Source: Flammeovirgaceae bacterium UBA2366 (lineage in GTDB: Bacteria; Bacteroidota; Bacteroidia; Cytophagales; Cyclobacteriaceae). Taken from it: a stretch of DNA of 64,000 bases. The DNA is taken from contig DDTK01000002.1 in the NCBI GenBank assembly GCA_002344065.1, positions 89,262-153,261 on the forward strand, read 5' to 3'. Both the position numbers and the translations under genes were made by a program. Shown here in pieces: positions 56,252-64,000 of the stretch. Under the pieces are notes generated by a model that was not told where the DNA came from, did no database searches, and saw only the letters and a program-made list of their open reading frames with translations. The number at the start of each line of letters is the position of its first letter. Within the stretch, counting starts at the first letter, position 1.

Positions 56252-57388
56252 ATGAAAACATTCCCAACTATGATCAACCATAGGTTATTACTTTTCGGAT
56301 CATTCTTAATCTTTAATCCACTGTGGGCACAGGAAAAACCAGCCGTGTTAAAAATGGATTTTGAGGCGTACGACCCGCCTTCCACGTTGGTTGTTCCTGA
56401 ACACCCCGTGACACGGGCTAAATTTCCGTTTATTGATATTCACAATCACCAGCCCTATATGACCTCACCCGGTACGCTTAAAAAACTGGCGGCCGAAATG
56501 GATAAGCTGAATATGGGTGTGATGATTAACCTGAGCGGACGAGGTTTCCGAAGCAGTGCAGATCACCTGCAACGATCTATGGACACCATCAATGCATTTT
56601 ATCCCAAGCGCTTTATCCTGTTCACCAATGTTGATTTCTCCGGCATTGATAATCCCGAATGGCAGGCTCGTGCCGTGAAGCAACTTGAAGACGATGTGAA
56701 ACGCGGGGCCATGGGGTTGAAAATTTACAAGAGCCTGGGCATGAGCAATCGCGACAGCAAGGGTAACCGCATTGCTGTTGACGATCCGCGCATTGATCCG
56801 ATATGGGCTAAGTGTGGTGAGTTGGGTATACCGGTGTTAATTCATACCGCAGATCCAAAATCATTCTGGGATCCGATGGATGAAAACAATGAACGTTGGC
56901 TTGAGCTAAAAACGCATACCGGCAGAAAGCGTAGCGATACCGACCCGGCACCCTGGGAACAGTTGATACTGGAGCAGCACAACATTTTTAAAAAACACCC
57001 CAAAACAAAATTTATCAATGCCCACATGGGTTGGTACCCTAACGATTTAAAAAAGCTTGGTGGATTGCTGGACGCCATGCCCAACATGTATGTAGAAATC
57101 GGGGCGGTGATTGCTGAATTAGGCCGCCAGCCACGAACCGCTCGTGACTTTATAATCAAGTACCAGGACAGGGTTCTGTTTGGTAAAGATTCGTGGGTTC
57201 CCGAAGAATATGCCACGTACTTCCGTGTGTTGGAAACGGCCGATGAATACTTTCCGTATCACAAACGTTACCATGCCTTTTGGCGGATGTATGGGCTCGA
57301 ACTTCCGGATGAGGTTTTAAAGAAGGTGTATTATAAAAATGCCTTGAAATTGCTGCCTAAGGTTGACTCAAGTCAATTTCCGAAATAG
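56252..57388 (+). CDS. Exported amidohydrolase family protein (PF04909 type)
   Basis: A 378-residue protein from the ATG at 56252. A second ATG at 56270 (MINHRLLLFGSFLIFNPLWAQ) gives a cleaner signal peptide and is equally likely. The TIM-barrel metal site is suggested by FIDIHNHQPYM (the H-x-H motif), later VLIHTADP, FINAHMGW and a late LFGKDSWVPEEY (Asp). This is the amidohydrolase-2 (PF04909) layout, which includes decarboxylases and hydrolases such as ACMSD and 2-pyrone-4,6-dicarboxylate hydrolase relatives. The exported form is typical of Bacteroidota. Substrate unknown. Confidence 0.85.
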   Translation: MKTFPTMINHRLLLFGSFLIFNPLWAQEKPAVLKMDFEAYDPPSTLVVPEHPVTRAKFPFIDIHNHQPYMTSPGTLKKLAAEMDKLNMGVMINLSGRGFRSSADHLQRSMDTINAFYPKRFILFTNVDFSGIDNPEWQARAVKQLEDDVKRGAMGLKIYKSLGMSNRDSKGNRIAVDDPRIDPIWAKCGELGIPVLIHTADPKSFWDPMDENNERWLELKTHTGRKRSDTDPAPWEQLILEQHNIFKKHPKTKFINAHMGWYPNDLKKLGGLLDAMPNMYVEIGAVIAELGRQPRTARDFIIKYQDRVLFGKDSWVPEEYATYFRVLETADEYFPYHKRYHAFWRMYGLELPDEVLKKVYYKNALKLLPKVDSSQFPK

Positions 57389-57523
57389 CTAATAACCTGA
57401 TTATTTCCGAAAATCAGAAGTTACTTCAAAGGGGGTAGATAGGATATAGACCATCCCCACAAAACCGTTGGTAAGTATCTTTCTATGAAATATTCGCTAA
57501 CTTTGGATAGCCTAGTACCATTC

Positions 57524-58639
57524 ATGAAGAAACTCATTTGGATATTTTTAGCAGGCTTCATTTTTTCCTGCCAGGTGCAGGAAAGCGAGTTGCCCCTTGA
57601 TAATAATGAGGACGAATCCTTTGTTTTCGAATTTGAAGATGAGGATGATTCTGCCCGAAAAAAAACTGTTGGCGATTTAGGCCCAACAGTCATTCCATCA
57701 GGGGTTAAGCCATGTGCCACCACTACGTACGATCTGTTTGCCGGCAAGAAAAACGATGTGGGTAGCGTAACCATCGCGAATGACGATAAGTATTTATACG
57801 TTACCTATTTTACCACCAAGAGTTTTAATAAACTTCATTTGTGGTTTGGGCATAGCTTAAGTGATTTACCAAGAAACCCGGCTGGTATTCCCATTATCGG
57901 TCATTTCTTTTTAAAAGCTGATGCCAAGGGAAAAAATCAATACACGTTTAAAATCTCTTTTACAGATCTGGAGAAACGAAAAATCAAATGCGGTAACAAA
58001 CTGATTTTCGTTGCCCATGCTGAAGTAGGTCGCGAGTCAGCGTTTGGCGGCCCTACACAAATACCGGGCAGTAATCGTTGGGCGTATTACATGACACACA
58101 CACTGAGTTGTTGTGATGGCGGTGGAGATGATAATCACCCTGATCCGGGGCCAGGTCTGCAAGTGGCTTATGCTAAAGCCAACTGGGTTTTTGTTGCCGA
58201 TGGCTGCAATGCCGTTAACCCGGAGTGCTTACCCGGACTTGGTATTGCCAATACACGATGGGGCTGGGCCATAAATGTAACCGGAACAATCGGTGCCTTC
58301 TATGATATCTGGGCTTCCGCTGATGGAAATGATATTAACAATGGCACTAAAATCGGAAGGCTAACTGTTGAATATACTACCTGGCAAATAAACGGACTGC
58401 CCACCGCAATTGGATCTATAACCTACCAGTTGAATGATGGCTGGGTAATGCAATCACTAAACCTTTACACTGGTGATTTAAGACCCACATCATCAAACCC
58501 GGAAGATTACGGTAAGACTGTTGTCTTTCCTGGCGGAGCCTCCACTTATTCACACAATATAAATTTCATCAACTACGATGAGTCAAACGATGGTGTTTGG
58601 TTCATAGCGCAGGCTATTGTGCGGCAAATAAACCCATAA
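57524..58639 (+). CDS. Lipoprotein of unknown function
   Basis: A 371-residue protein started at the ATG at 57524, which gives a lipoprotein signal (MKKLIWIFLAGFIFSCQ, Cys16); the frame to 57485 adds 13 residues and would bury it. The N-terminal mature part (about 18-40) is very acidic. Two regions follow: about 55-200 (YLYVTYFTTKSFNKLHLWFGHSLSDLP) and about 215-371 (WGWAINVTGTIGAFYDIWASADGNDI). The Asn/Gly/aromatic pattern suggests beta-sandwich domains of a surface or carbohydrate-related protein. No family is recognised. Confidence 0.6.
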   Translation: MKKLIWIFLAGFIFSCQVQESELPLDNNEDESFVFEFEDEDDSARKKTVGDLGPTVIPSGVKPCATTTYDLFAGKKNDVGSVTIANDDKYLYVTYFTTKSFNKLHLWFGHSLSDLPRNPAGIPIIGHFFLKADAKGKNQYTFKISFTDLEKRKIKCGNKLIFVAHAEVGRESAFGGPTQIPGSNRWAYYMTHTLSCCDGGGDDNHPDPGPGLQVAYAKANWVFVADGCNAVNPECLPGLGIANTRWGWAINVTGTIGAFYDIWASADGNDINNGTKIGRLTVEYTTWQINGLPTAIGSITYQLNDGWVMQSLNLYTGDLRPTSSNPEDYGKTVVFPGGASTYSHNINFINYDESNDGVWFIAQAIVRQINP

Positions 58640-58661
58640 GTAAAAAATATACCCACAACAG

Positions 58662-58692
58662 AAGCCGCCTAACAAGCGGCTTTTTGCTTTTC
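58662..58692 (+). terminator. Rho-independent terminator after the lipoprotein gene
   Basis: AAGCCGC (58662-58668) pairs with GCGGCTT (58676-58682) around a 7-base loop, followed by TTTGCTTTT. It separates the lipoprotein gene from the nitroreductase gene. Confidence 0.85.
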
Positions 58693-58730
58693 CTCCAATA
58701 CTGTACTTTCACTGAACCATACGCATAACC

Positions 58731-59315
58731 ATGAAAGCAGAAGATGTAAACACCCTCATCCGTACCAGGCGATCTGTTTTTCCGAAAGACTATACCGGGG
58801 ATCCCGTTAATGATTCGGTTATACACACTATGTTGGAAAATGCCAACTGGGCACCTACACACAAACTCACTGAGCCATGGCGATTTATTATTTATTCGGG
58901 TGATGGTCGTAAAAAACTGGCGCAGCTGCAATCGGAGGTTTACAAAAAGGTAACGCAGGCTGATGGAACATTTCGCGATGAGCGTTACGAGAACCTGAAA
59001 AAGAAACCGTTAGAGTCTTCGCACATCATACTGGTGTACATGAAGCGCGATGAAAAAAAATCTGTTCCTGAAATAGAGGAGGCCGGAGCGGTTTTCTGCG
59101 CCATTCAAAATATGTATTTAACAGCCGCGGCAAATGGTGCGGGGTGTTACCTCAGTACCGGGGGCGTTACCTATTTTCCTGAAGCGAAAGCTGCATTCGG
59201 CTTATCGGAGGAAGACAAGATCATAGGGTTTTTACATGTTGGTATACCTAAACACAACAATCAAACCAGTAAGCGGCTACCGGTTGATACAAAGGTTACT
59301 TGGGTAAGGGAGTAG
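58731..59315 (+). CDS. Nitroreductase family FMN enzyme
   Basis: A 194-residue cytosolic flavoprotein. The start LIRTRRSVFPKDY contains the Arg residues that bind FMN phosphate; NANWAPTHKLTEPWRFIIYSG and NGAGCYLSTGGVTYFPEAKAAFGLSEEDKIIGFLHVG are the other family blocks, the last being the dimer-interface helix and strand. It transfers hydride from NAD(P)H to nitro compounds, quinones or other acceptors; the physiological substrate is unknown. Single-gene unit between two terminator-like hairpins. Confidence 0.9.
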   Translation: MKAEDVNTLIRTRRSVFPKDYTGDPVNDSVIHTMLENANWAPTHKLTEPWRFIIYSGDGRKKLAQLQSEVYKKVTQADGTFRDERYENLKKKPLESSHIILVYMKRDEKKSVPEIEEAGAVFCAIQNMYLTAAANGAGCYLSTGGVTYFPEAKAAFGLSEEDKIIGFLHVGIPKHNNQTSKRLPVDTKVTWVRE

Positions 59316-59334
59316 TGTGAAGTCAACCACCCCC

Positions 59335-59359
59335 GGCCCCTCCTTATCAGGAGGGAGCC
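59335..59359. repeat. Short GC-rich hairpin in the gap behind the nitroreductase gene
   Basis: GGC-CCTCCT (59335-59344) pairs with AGGAGG-GCC (59349-59359) around TATC. The surrounding ACCACCCCCGGCCCCTCC is typical of small interspersed repeats in this phylum. There is no T run, so this is not a classical terminator. The rest of the 149-base gap (59316-59464) holds nothing else I can support. Confidence 0.4.
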
Positions 59360-59464
59360 GAACTACCCCTCACCGCTTTTATTTTTCTAATCACCTTCTT
59401 CTGACATTTAATCCATTCATCGAAAAATACACGGAGCCTCCTTATCGAATTTGTATCTTGGTGT

Positions 59465-61138
59465 ATGCTTCGAAATACACTTATTAGTTTGACGCTTATT
59501 TTATTTGGCTATTCGTCTTTTGCGCAACCTACCTACTCGGAAGCATTTCCCGGCATTACATTCACCGCGCCTATTGAATTGTTAACGCCACCCGATCAAT
59601 CCAAACGTCTCTTCCTGGTTCAGCAAAATGGTATCATCAAAGTACTTCCCAATAAAAAGAATTTAATGCCGGGTGATGTAAAAAATTTCCTGATCATACC
59701 CTCACCCCTGATCACGGGTGGTGAGCGTGGGCTCCTGGGCATGGCCTTTCATCCTGACTTTGAAAGTAATGGGTACTTCTATGTAAACTATACACGCTCA
59801 GGGCCCTTGACTTCAGTGATCTCCAGATTTTCTGTAAAGACTGACAACCCCAACGAAGCCGACCCTTTCAGCGAACTAATTTTGCTTATCCAAAGCCAAC
59901 CGTTCGATAATCACAATGGTGGGAAACTGGCTTTCGGCACCGATGGCTACTTGTATATTTCCATTGGCGATGGCGGCAGTGGTGGCGATCCGCAGAACAA
60001 TGCACAGAACCTTACCAACCTATTGGGAAAAATTCTGCGCATTGATGTCAACGCTTCTGAAAATGGTTTACCGTATGCCATACCCTCCACCAATCCATTT
60101 AAAGGAAATACGAATGGCTATCGCGAAGAAATTTTTGCTTACGGGTTGCGTAACGTGTGGAAGTTTTCTGTTGATCAGGTGACCGGGAACATTTGGGCAG
60201 CCGATGTAGGTCAAGGTGCGCGAGAAGAAATTAACTTGATAACAGGCGGAAAAAATTATGGCTGGCGCTTAATGGAAGGAACGCTATGTTATAATCCCGC
60301 AACGAATTGTAATCCGGGCGATCTGGTTCTACCCATCTTTGAGTACCCTCACCAAAACAATAACCGATCCATCACCGGTGGCTTCGTTTATCGCGGAGTG
60401 CAAATTCCGGAATGGAATGGGCAGTACCTGTACGGTGATTACATCAGCGGAAGAATATGGAAATTAAACTATGTGAACAACATCGCTACGAATGAATTTC
60501 TACTCACCTCCGGTGGGTTCATTTCTTCTTTTGGCGAGGACCATAACGGAGAGCCTTATGTACTGCACTATAGCGCAGGCAACACCGGAAGAATCTATAG
60601 GTTTTTTCCATCTGCCCCGCAAGCTCCATCGGCACTCATGCTTCAGCACAACACAACATCAAACCAGCTTACCTGGACTGATGAATCGAATAATGAGTTA
60701 GGATTTATTATTGAAAGAAGCTCAGCAACTGAAATTGCTTTTGAAACCATGGATACGGTAACGTATAATATAACTGAATACACGGATGTAGTAAATAATG
60801 CTGAAGCGTATACTTATCGGGTAAAGGCATACAACGATGGGGGTGAGTCGGATTATGCTTACGCAGAAAATGTAGTGGTTGGCTTGAGTGAATTATTTAA
60901 TACTGGAATTACAGTATTTCCAAATCCCACAGCAAATGAAGTTCATATTTCATTCCCAACATATTACTCCGAAGCCACGAATATCAGCATCATAAATGTT
61001 ATGACACAAACAATTGAATCCGTTACCACAATGGATACTAAGGTCACCTTCAATCTGGAAAATCAATCTCCCGGTTTCTATCTTGTGGAAATTAAAAATC
61101 GCGTTGGAAAAACCACGCGAAAATTGATTATTAAATGA
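59465..61138 (+). CDS. T9SS-exported PQQ-dependent sugar dehydrogenase (GSDH family)
   Basis: A 557-residue protein. A signal peptide (MLRNTLISLTLILFGYSSFA) is followed by a six-bladed GSDH propeller (about 30-390) with FNHNGGKLAFGTDGYLYISIGDGGSGGDP (catalytic-type His and Ca/PQQ region), LRNVWKFSVD, and GGFVYRGVQIPEW. Next comes a fibronectin-III-like stretch (about 395-475, LTWTDESNNELGFIIERSS) and a T9SS type A sorting domain (about 485-557, VFPNPTANEVHISFP to GKTTRKLIIK). Homologues oxidise glucose, sorbosone or other aldoses. Secretion to the cell surface by the type IX system is well supported by the tail. A bidirectional terminator follows. Confidence 0.9.
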   Translation: MLRNTLISLTLILFGYSSFAQPTYSEAFPGITFTAPIELLTPPDQSKRLFLVQQNGIIKVLPNKKNLMPGDVKNFLIIPSPLITGGERGLLGMAFHPDFESNGYFYVNYTRSGPLTSVISRFSVKTDNPNEADPFSELILLIQSQPFDNHNGGKLAFGTDGYLYISIGDGGSGGDPQNNAQNLTNLLGKILRIDVNASENGLPYAIPSTNPFKGNTNGYREEIFAYGLRNVWKFSVDQVTGNIWAADVGQGAREEINLITGGKNYGWRLMEGTLCYNPATNCNPGDLVLPIFEYPHQNNNRSITGGFVYRGVQIPEWNGQYLYGDYISGRIWKLNYVNNIATNEFLLTSGGFISSFGEDHNGEPYVLHYSAGNTGRIYRFFPSAPQAPSALMLQHNTTSNQLTWTDESNNELGFIIERSSATEIAFETMDTVTYNITEYTDVVNNAEAYTYRVKAYNDGGESDYAYAENVVVGLSELFNTGITVFPNPTANEVHISFPTYYSEATNISIINVMTQTIESVTTMDTKVTFNLENQSPGFYLVEIKNRVGKTTRKLIIK

Positions 61139-61162
61139 CACCTCTTCTGAGGTTCTAAAAAA

Positions 61163-61197
61163 TGAAAGAGACTGCATCGTTGATACAGTCTCTTTCA
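61163..61197. terminator. Bidirectional terminator between convergent genes
   Basis: TGAAAGAGACTG (61163-61174) pairs perfectly with CAGTCTCTTTCA (61186-61197) around an 11-base loop that itself contains CATC/GATA complementarity. It lies between the stops of the sugar dehydrogenase (61138) and the minus-strand gene ending at 61217. Confidence 0.85.
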
Positions 61198-61216
61198 TAA
61201 AGTGCCTAATAGAAAT

Positions 61217-61831
61217 TTACTGTGCGAGCTTAATTACCTTTTCAAGGGGTAGACTGTTTGCCAGTTTTAAAACCTCGGCTTCAGAAATATTGCCGTTGTA
61301 ATCCAACGTAAGCATAGAATTGCCAAACGGTGTTTGCACCTGATAGCCCGTGGTTTGATTGTTCTCATCGGCTTCGCGGGTGAGCAATGATTTATACCCC
61401 TGCACCTTCACAACCTTTTGATTGCTATCGCCTGAATTCATAATCATAGGCATAGCCAGAATGGCATTGATACCGGCCATTAGCGGTGAGTCGCTAATAA
61501 TGTCAATGGTTGCTCCCTTTGTGTCTGAGTTTCCATAAACGCGATGAACATAAAGACCACCCACCAGGCCGCCCGACATACCGGTTACCTGATCGTTCTT
61601 GGTATCACAGTTCATTCCGCCTAAGGAAGTGGGCAATACTTTTAAAATTTCACGGCCAATGGCTGCATCAATTTCGCGCAAAGCATTTTCAAGATTGAAT
61701 CGCGCATCTTCAAGGTTACCTGAATTATAGGATGCTTTAGCGCTGGCCAGGCTCTTGTCAAACTCCTGTGCTTCGGCCATCATGGTAATGCACAAGCCTA
61801 TGGTTACCAGGGATAAGAATATATTTTTCAT
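61217..61831 (-). CDS. Exported protein of unknown function (tandem paralogue 2)
   Basis: A 204-residue protein with a signal peptide (MKNIFLSLVTIGLCITMMAEAQ). The body aligns with the protein encoded just upstream (61849-62646): ARFNLENALREIDAAIGREILKVLPTSLGGM with ARYSLKQAMLGVEMEIGNKVLKSLPESVVGL, and VKVQGYKSLLT with TKVKGYRGIIE. Both have a helical N-terminal part and a beta-rich C-terminal part. No family is recognised. The genes are 17 bases apart and surely cotranscribed. Confidence 0.75.
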   Translation of the reverse strand: MKNIFLSLVTIGLCITMMAEAQEFDKSLASAKASYNSGNLEDARFNLENALREIDAAIGREILKVLPTSLGGMNCDTKNDQVTGMSGGLVGGLYVHRVYGNSDTKGATIDIISDSPLMAGINAILAMPMIMNSGDSNQKVVKVQGYKSLLTREADENNQTTGYQVQTPFGNSMLTLDYNGNISEAEVLKLANSLPLEKVIKLAQ

Positions 61832-61848
61832 GATTGTTCTCGTTAAGA

Positions 61849-62646
61849 TTATTTCTCGCCCAGTTTATTTTTAATTCCATCAAGGTCAAACACGTTGGCA
61901 GCATTCATCATGTCTTGTTCGCTGGCAAAGTTGATGCCTTCCCAAACAATAATAGACGACTGACCTATCGGCACACTTAACTTATAGCCTGAACTTTGAC
62001 TATACTCAATAATGCCGCGATAACCCTTCACTTTCGTTTGCTTCCAGTTTTGCTCGCCACCGGTTGTGGCATAATTGGTATTGCTTAAATACATATTAGC
62101 CGCTGAAATCCAGGCAGAGTTATTGGCAATGGTAACATTCAAATGTTTATTACCGGATGCATACTCGCGGTGAATGGTTAATCCTACCCAGCCATAGCCC
62201 ATGCTGGTCACCTGGTCGGCATCAGCTTTTTTACTCAACCCCACCACGCTTTCCGGCAACGACTTTAAAACTTTGTTACCAATTTCCATTTCCACACCCA
62301 GCATGGCTTGCTTTAAGGAATAGCGAGCATCGGAATAACGGCCGGCTTTAAAAGAACTTTCCGCTTCGGCCATATTCTCTTTTACATCAGGCGGGGTAAC
62401 TACAAGGCCGCCTCCACTGGTATTGGACGGGTTTCCACTGCCACCCGGGCCACTTCCCGGGAGCGTTCCTCCAGGTTGGTTGGTTCCAGAAGGATTTCCG
62501 CCAACTTTTTCATTAATCTTTCGGTCAATAGCACGATCGGCAGCCTGATCAGCTTTTTGCTTGAGCTTGCCTACCACGCCTTGCGCATACCCGGTGGATA
62601 AAATACCCACCAGAATTAATGCTGTCGTTAAAATTTTGCTTTTCAT
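61849..62646 (-). CDS. Exported protein of unknown function (tandem paralogue 1)
   Basis: A 265-residue protein with a signal peptide (MKSKILTTALILVGILSTGYAQ). Unlike its paralogue it has a low-complexity Gly/Pro/Ser/Asn linker (about 52-90, GTNQPGGTLPGSGPGGSG) between a charged helical start (GKLKQKADQAADRAIDRKIN) and the shared domain (about 95-265). The shared domain has a helical half and a beta half (GYGWVGLTIHREYASGNKHLNVTIANNS; LSVPIGQSSIIVWEGINF). A -7 box TATCTTTG lies upstream at 62697-62690. Function unknown; presumably envelope. Confidence 0.75.
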   Translation of the reverse strand: MKSKILTTALILVGILSTGYAQGVVGKLKQKADQAADRAIDRKINEKVGGNPSGTNQPGGTLPGSGPGGSGNPSNTSGGGLVVTPPDVKENMAEAESSFKAGRYSDARYSLKQAMLGVEMEIGNKVLKSLPESVVGLSKKADADQVTSMGYGWVGLTIHREYASGNKHLNVTIANNSAWISAANMYLSNTNYATTGGEQNWKQTKVKGYRGIIEYSQSSGYKLSVPIGQSSIIVWEGINFASEQDMMNAANVFDLDGIKNKLGEK

Positions 62647-62689
62647 CAGCTTAAGGTTTGTATATATTTTAAAAGAGCGTGAACCAGTT

Positions 62690-62697
62690 CAAAGATA
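62690..62697 (-). promoter_or_regulatory. -7 box TATCTTTG of the tandem-paralogue operon
   Basis: On the minus strand TATCTTTG matches TAnnTTTG exactly, with TTG about 17 bases further upstream as a possible -33. It lies 44 bases ahead of the ATG at 62646, so a leader of roughly 35-40 bases is expected. Confidence 0.5.
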
Positions 62698-62747
62698 CAA
62701 TAAAATAGAATGAGCAATTATTCAGTTTATGCATCAACTTTGTAAAA

Positions 62748-63122
62748 ATGAAAAAGTCAATAGCCTTTTCTTTTGTATTGGATGAGCTTTTCTCCATTCA
62801 TCCAACGGTTAAATCCATGTTTGGTTGTCACGCTATCTATCAACATGAAAAGATTGTGTTGATTACGCGAAATAAAGAAGAACATAAGCACGACAATGGT
62901 GTATGGCTGGCAACAACACATGAACACCACGCCAGCTTAAAGCACGATTTTCCCAGCATGCGATCCATTCAACTATTTGGGACTAACGACACCGCGTGGC
63001 AAAACATCCCTTCAGATGCTGATGACTTTGAAGAGAATGTATTAAAAGCCTGTGCGCTGATTCTCAAAGGCGATAAGCGAATTGGTAAGATACCGAAAGC
63101 AAAAAAGCGAAAGAAAAGTTAA
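62748..63122 (+). CDS. Conserved small cytosolic protein, unknown function
   Basis: A 124-residue protein with no signal or membrane helix. The central part (MFGCHAIYQHEKIVLITRNKEEHKHDNGVWLATTHEHHASLKHDFPSMRSIQLFG, described here in segments of less than 20: MFGCHAIYQHEKIV; GVWLATTHEHHAS) resembles a TfoX-N/MmcQ-like small fold, with a final basic tail KAKKRKKS. I recall similar short proteins in several phyla but no named function. Its stop is 1 base from the stop of the convergent lipoprotein gene at 63124. Confidence 0.65.
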   Translation: MKKSIAFSFVLDELFSIHPTVKSMFGCHAIYQHEKIVLITRNKEEHKHDNGVWLATTHEHHASLKHDFPSMRSIQLFGTNDTAWQNIPSDADDFEENVLKACALILKGDKRIGKIPKAKKRKKS

Positions 63123-63123
63123 C

Positions 63124-63828
63124 CTAGTTTGCCTGATTGAACAGAATATCAATAGCCGTGTAGTAAACCGTGGTTGTGCCTTCAAATCCGGAGTCCGTGC
63201 CAACCAGTATCCACACCTCTCCCTGGCTATCGGTGGTAACCAGGAAAGAATTTGCCGAACTGTTGTTCCGATAAATCTCTGTAAACTGGGTAGTGGTGGG
63301 TGCTACACCAATGTTTCCAATAACCAAAACATCAGCCCCGGCTTGTGATTGACTGCCGATGTCTACATTCATTCTGTAATAGCCGCCAACCTGTACTTTC
63401 TCAGGTTTCGTTGTTACTGCTCCGGCTTTTACAAAAACGCTTTCGCCCGGTGCTCCTCCCACACCAACATTACCGGTGGGTACATTGGAAGAGATCCTGA
63501 CATTAAACAGCACACGGTACTCGGTATTTGGTTTCAGTCCTGTAAGTTTTCTACGGATGAACATAAACAGGTCATCGCTGTGGTTCTTACCTGAACTTAG
63601 CAACGCCTTGCGGTTTCCGTTGGTGCGGGGCAGCGTATCGTGCTTAAACTTCAATTCATAAAAAACCGAATCCCCAATGGGGTAATCAGCAAAATCTCCA
63701 TCCCAGCCTTGATCAGATGTTGAGAACTCAAACGAATAGGCAAAAACCCTGATGTTATCGTTATTCAATTCACATGCTGTTATCAAAAACAATGCGCCTA
63801 GCGCGAATATTGAACCTTTCAATCTCAT
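63124..63828 (-). CDS. Lipoprotein of unknown function with beta-sandwich-like body
   Basis: A 234-residue protein. Three consecutive Met codons (63834, 63831, 63828) open a lipoprotein signal MRLKGSIFALGALFLITACE (Cys19 counted from the last Met). The -7 box TATTTTTG ends at 63836, so transcription should begin around 63830 and the last Met is the most likely start; a longer frame to 63912 has no signal. The body has repeated strand-like segments (FYELKFKHDTLPR; TEYRVLFNVRISSNV; GEVWILVGTDSGFEGTTTVYYT) as in carbohydrate-binding or adhesin-like sandwiches. No family is recognised. Confidence 0.65.
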   Translation of the reverse strand: MRLKGSIFALGALFLITACELNNDNIRVFAYSFEFSTSDQGWDGDFADYPIGDSVFYELKFKHDTLPRTNGNRKALLSSGKNHSDDLFMFIRRKLTGLKPNTEYRVLFNVRISSNVPTGNVGVGGAPGESVFVKAGAVTTKPEKVQVGGYYRMNVDIGSQSQAGADVLVIGNIGVAPTTTQFTEIYRNNSSANSFLVTTDSQGEVWILVGTDSGFEGTTTVYYTAIDILFNQAN

Positions 63829-63835
63829 CATCATG

Positions 63836-63843
63836 CAAAAATA
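63836..63843 (-). promoter_or_regulatory. -7 box TATTTTTG abutting the last lipoprotein gene
   Basis: Exact TAnnTTTG match on the minus strand, ending 1 base before the first of three ATG codons. It helps to fix the translation start at 63831 or 63828 and implies a leaderless message. Confidence 0.45.
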
Positions 63844-63904
63844 CCGTTCTGGTTGGTATAGACACAGCCCTTCGTAAAAGGGTTGTATTGAAATATTATG
63901 AATC

Positions 63905-63990
63905 CATCTCAAAAATAGCTGTCATCGCGGACAATGATCTGCGATCCTGTTGATGGCAGTGTAATAATACAAGATACCGGCCTGCCTGTA
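63905..63990. repeat. CATCTCAAAAAT-family repeat element at the window edge
   Basis: CATCTCAAAAAT (63905-63916) opens a stretch with GTCATCGCGGACAATGATCTGCGATCC, which contains a small inverted repeat (CGCGGA with TCTGCG) and resembles the GTCATTGCGATCC of the element at 2520. The right boundary is not visible within the window. Confidence 0.5.
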
Positions 63991-64000
63991 TTCTAAGACT

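Noticed and set aside
59316..59464. GC-rich stretch as a terminator or small RNA
   Set aside because: There is a short hairpin, but no T run, no promoter-like box and no conserved pairing to support an RNA gene.
61000..61138. T9SS machinery in this window
   Set aside because: Only a sorting domain (cargo) is present; no Por/Gld/Sov component was found here, so the secretion system must be elsewhere.

Overview
The window looks like chromosomal DNA of a Bacteroidota bacterium, most likely a Cytophagales-type environmental species (genus not identifiable by eye). Support: TonB-dependent receptors with N-terminal carboxypeptidase-regulatory-like domains, a type IX secretion (T9SS) C-terminal sorting domain, LytS/LytTR signalling, DUF2911/DUF5117-type metalloprotease families, tRNAs without encoded CCA, very few Shine-Dalgarno sequences, and many Bacteroidota -7 boxes (TAnnTTTG), often almost touching the start codon. 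Coding density is high. No rRNA, CRISPR array, phage or classical insertion sequence was seen.

Layout. 0-5 kb: end of a lytic transglycosylase gene, a LOG-family phosphoribohydrolase, an ACR3 arsenite efflux pump behind a perfect palindromic operator, a short repeat element, a TIGR01777 epimerase and two unknown exported proteins. 5-11 kb: a beta-helix lipoprotein and a large TonB-dependent receptor that carry the same palindrome upstream as ACR3, then an orphan MoxR ATPase. 11-15 kb: SemiSWEET, a metallophosphatase, a DnaQ/UvrC-like nuclease gene split by a frameshift in a seven-base homopolymer, and small membrane or SRPBCC proteins. 15.2-15.8 kb: tRNA-Leu(UAA) whose 3' end is duplicated around a tiny GIY-YIG endonuclease gene that starts 2 bases after the tRNA, then tRNA-Gly(GCC). 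15.9-20.1 kb: desaturase, truncated ECF41-like sigma factor, second desaturase, CspA and a DEAD-box helicase, which reads as a cold or membrane-fluidity cluster. 20-28 kb: propeller and intradiol-dioxygenase lipoprotein pair, LytS/LytTR, a second TonB receptor, tandem Crp/Fnr paralogues and a PhnD-like binding protein. 28-37.7 kb: UbiE-like methyltransferase, DUF5763-like lipoprotein, MutS, an ECF sigma factor with a probable membrane partner, a SpoU methyltransferase, a VF530 protein, two histidine-kinase-like proteins without ATPase domains, and PurM. 37.7-50.4 kb: MacB/FtsX-type permease, thioesterase, DUF2911 protein, a small protein resembling the SecA tail region, a metzincin-like protease, a repeat protein, an outer-membrane protein, an S9 peptidase and thiol peroxidase. 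50.4-64 kb: M14 carboxypeptidase, DinB, lipid kinase with TPR protein, amidohydrolase, lipoproteins, nitroreductase, a T9SS-exported sugar dehydrogenase, tandem paralogues of unknown function and a final lipoprotein.

How they fit together: much of the window is cell-envelope and nutrient-scavenging biology (TonB receptors, secreted peptidases, lipoproteins) mixed with housekeeping genes (mutS, purM, tpx, tRNAs). The strongest unexplained signals are (1) the tRNA-Leu/GIY-YIG unit flanked by direct repeats of the tRNA 3' end, (2) one palindromic operator shared by an arsenite pump and a TonB receptor 8 kb away, (3) a repeat family starting CATCTCAAAAAT, one copy of which supplies the purM stop codon, and (4) several truncated signalling proteins (ECF41 without its full SnoaL domain, kinases without an ATPase domain).
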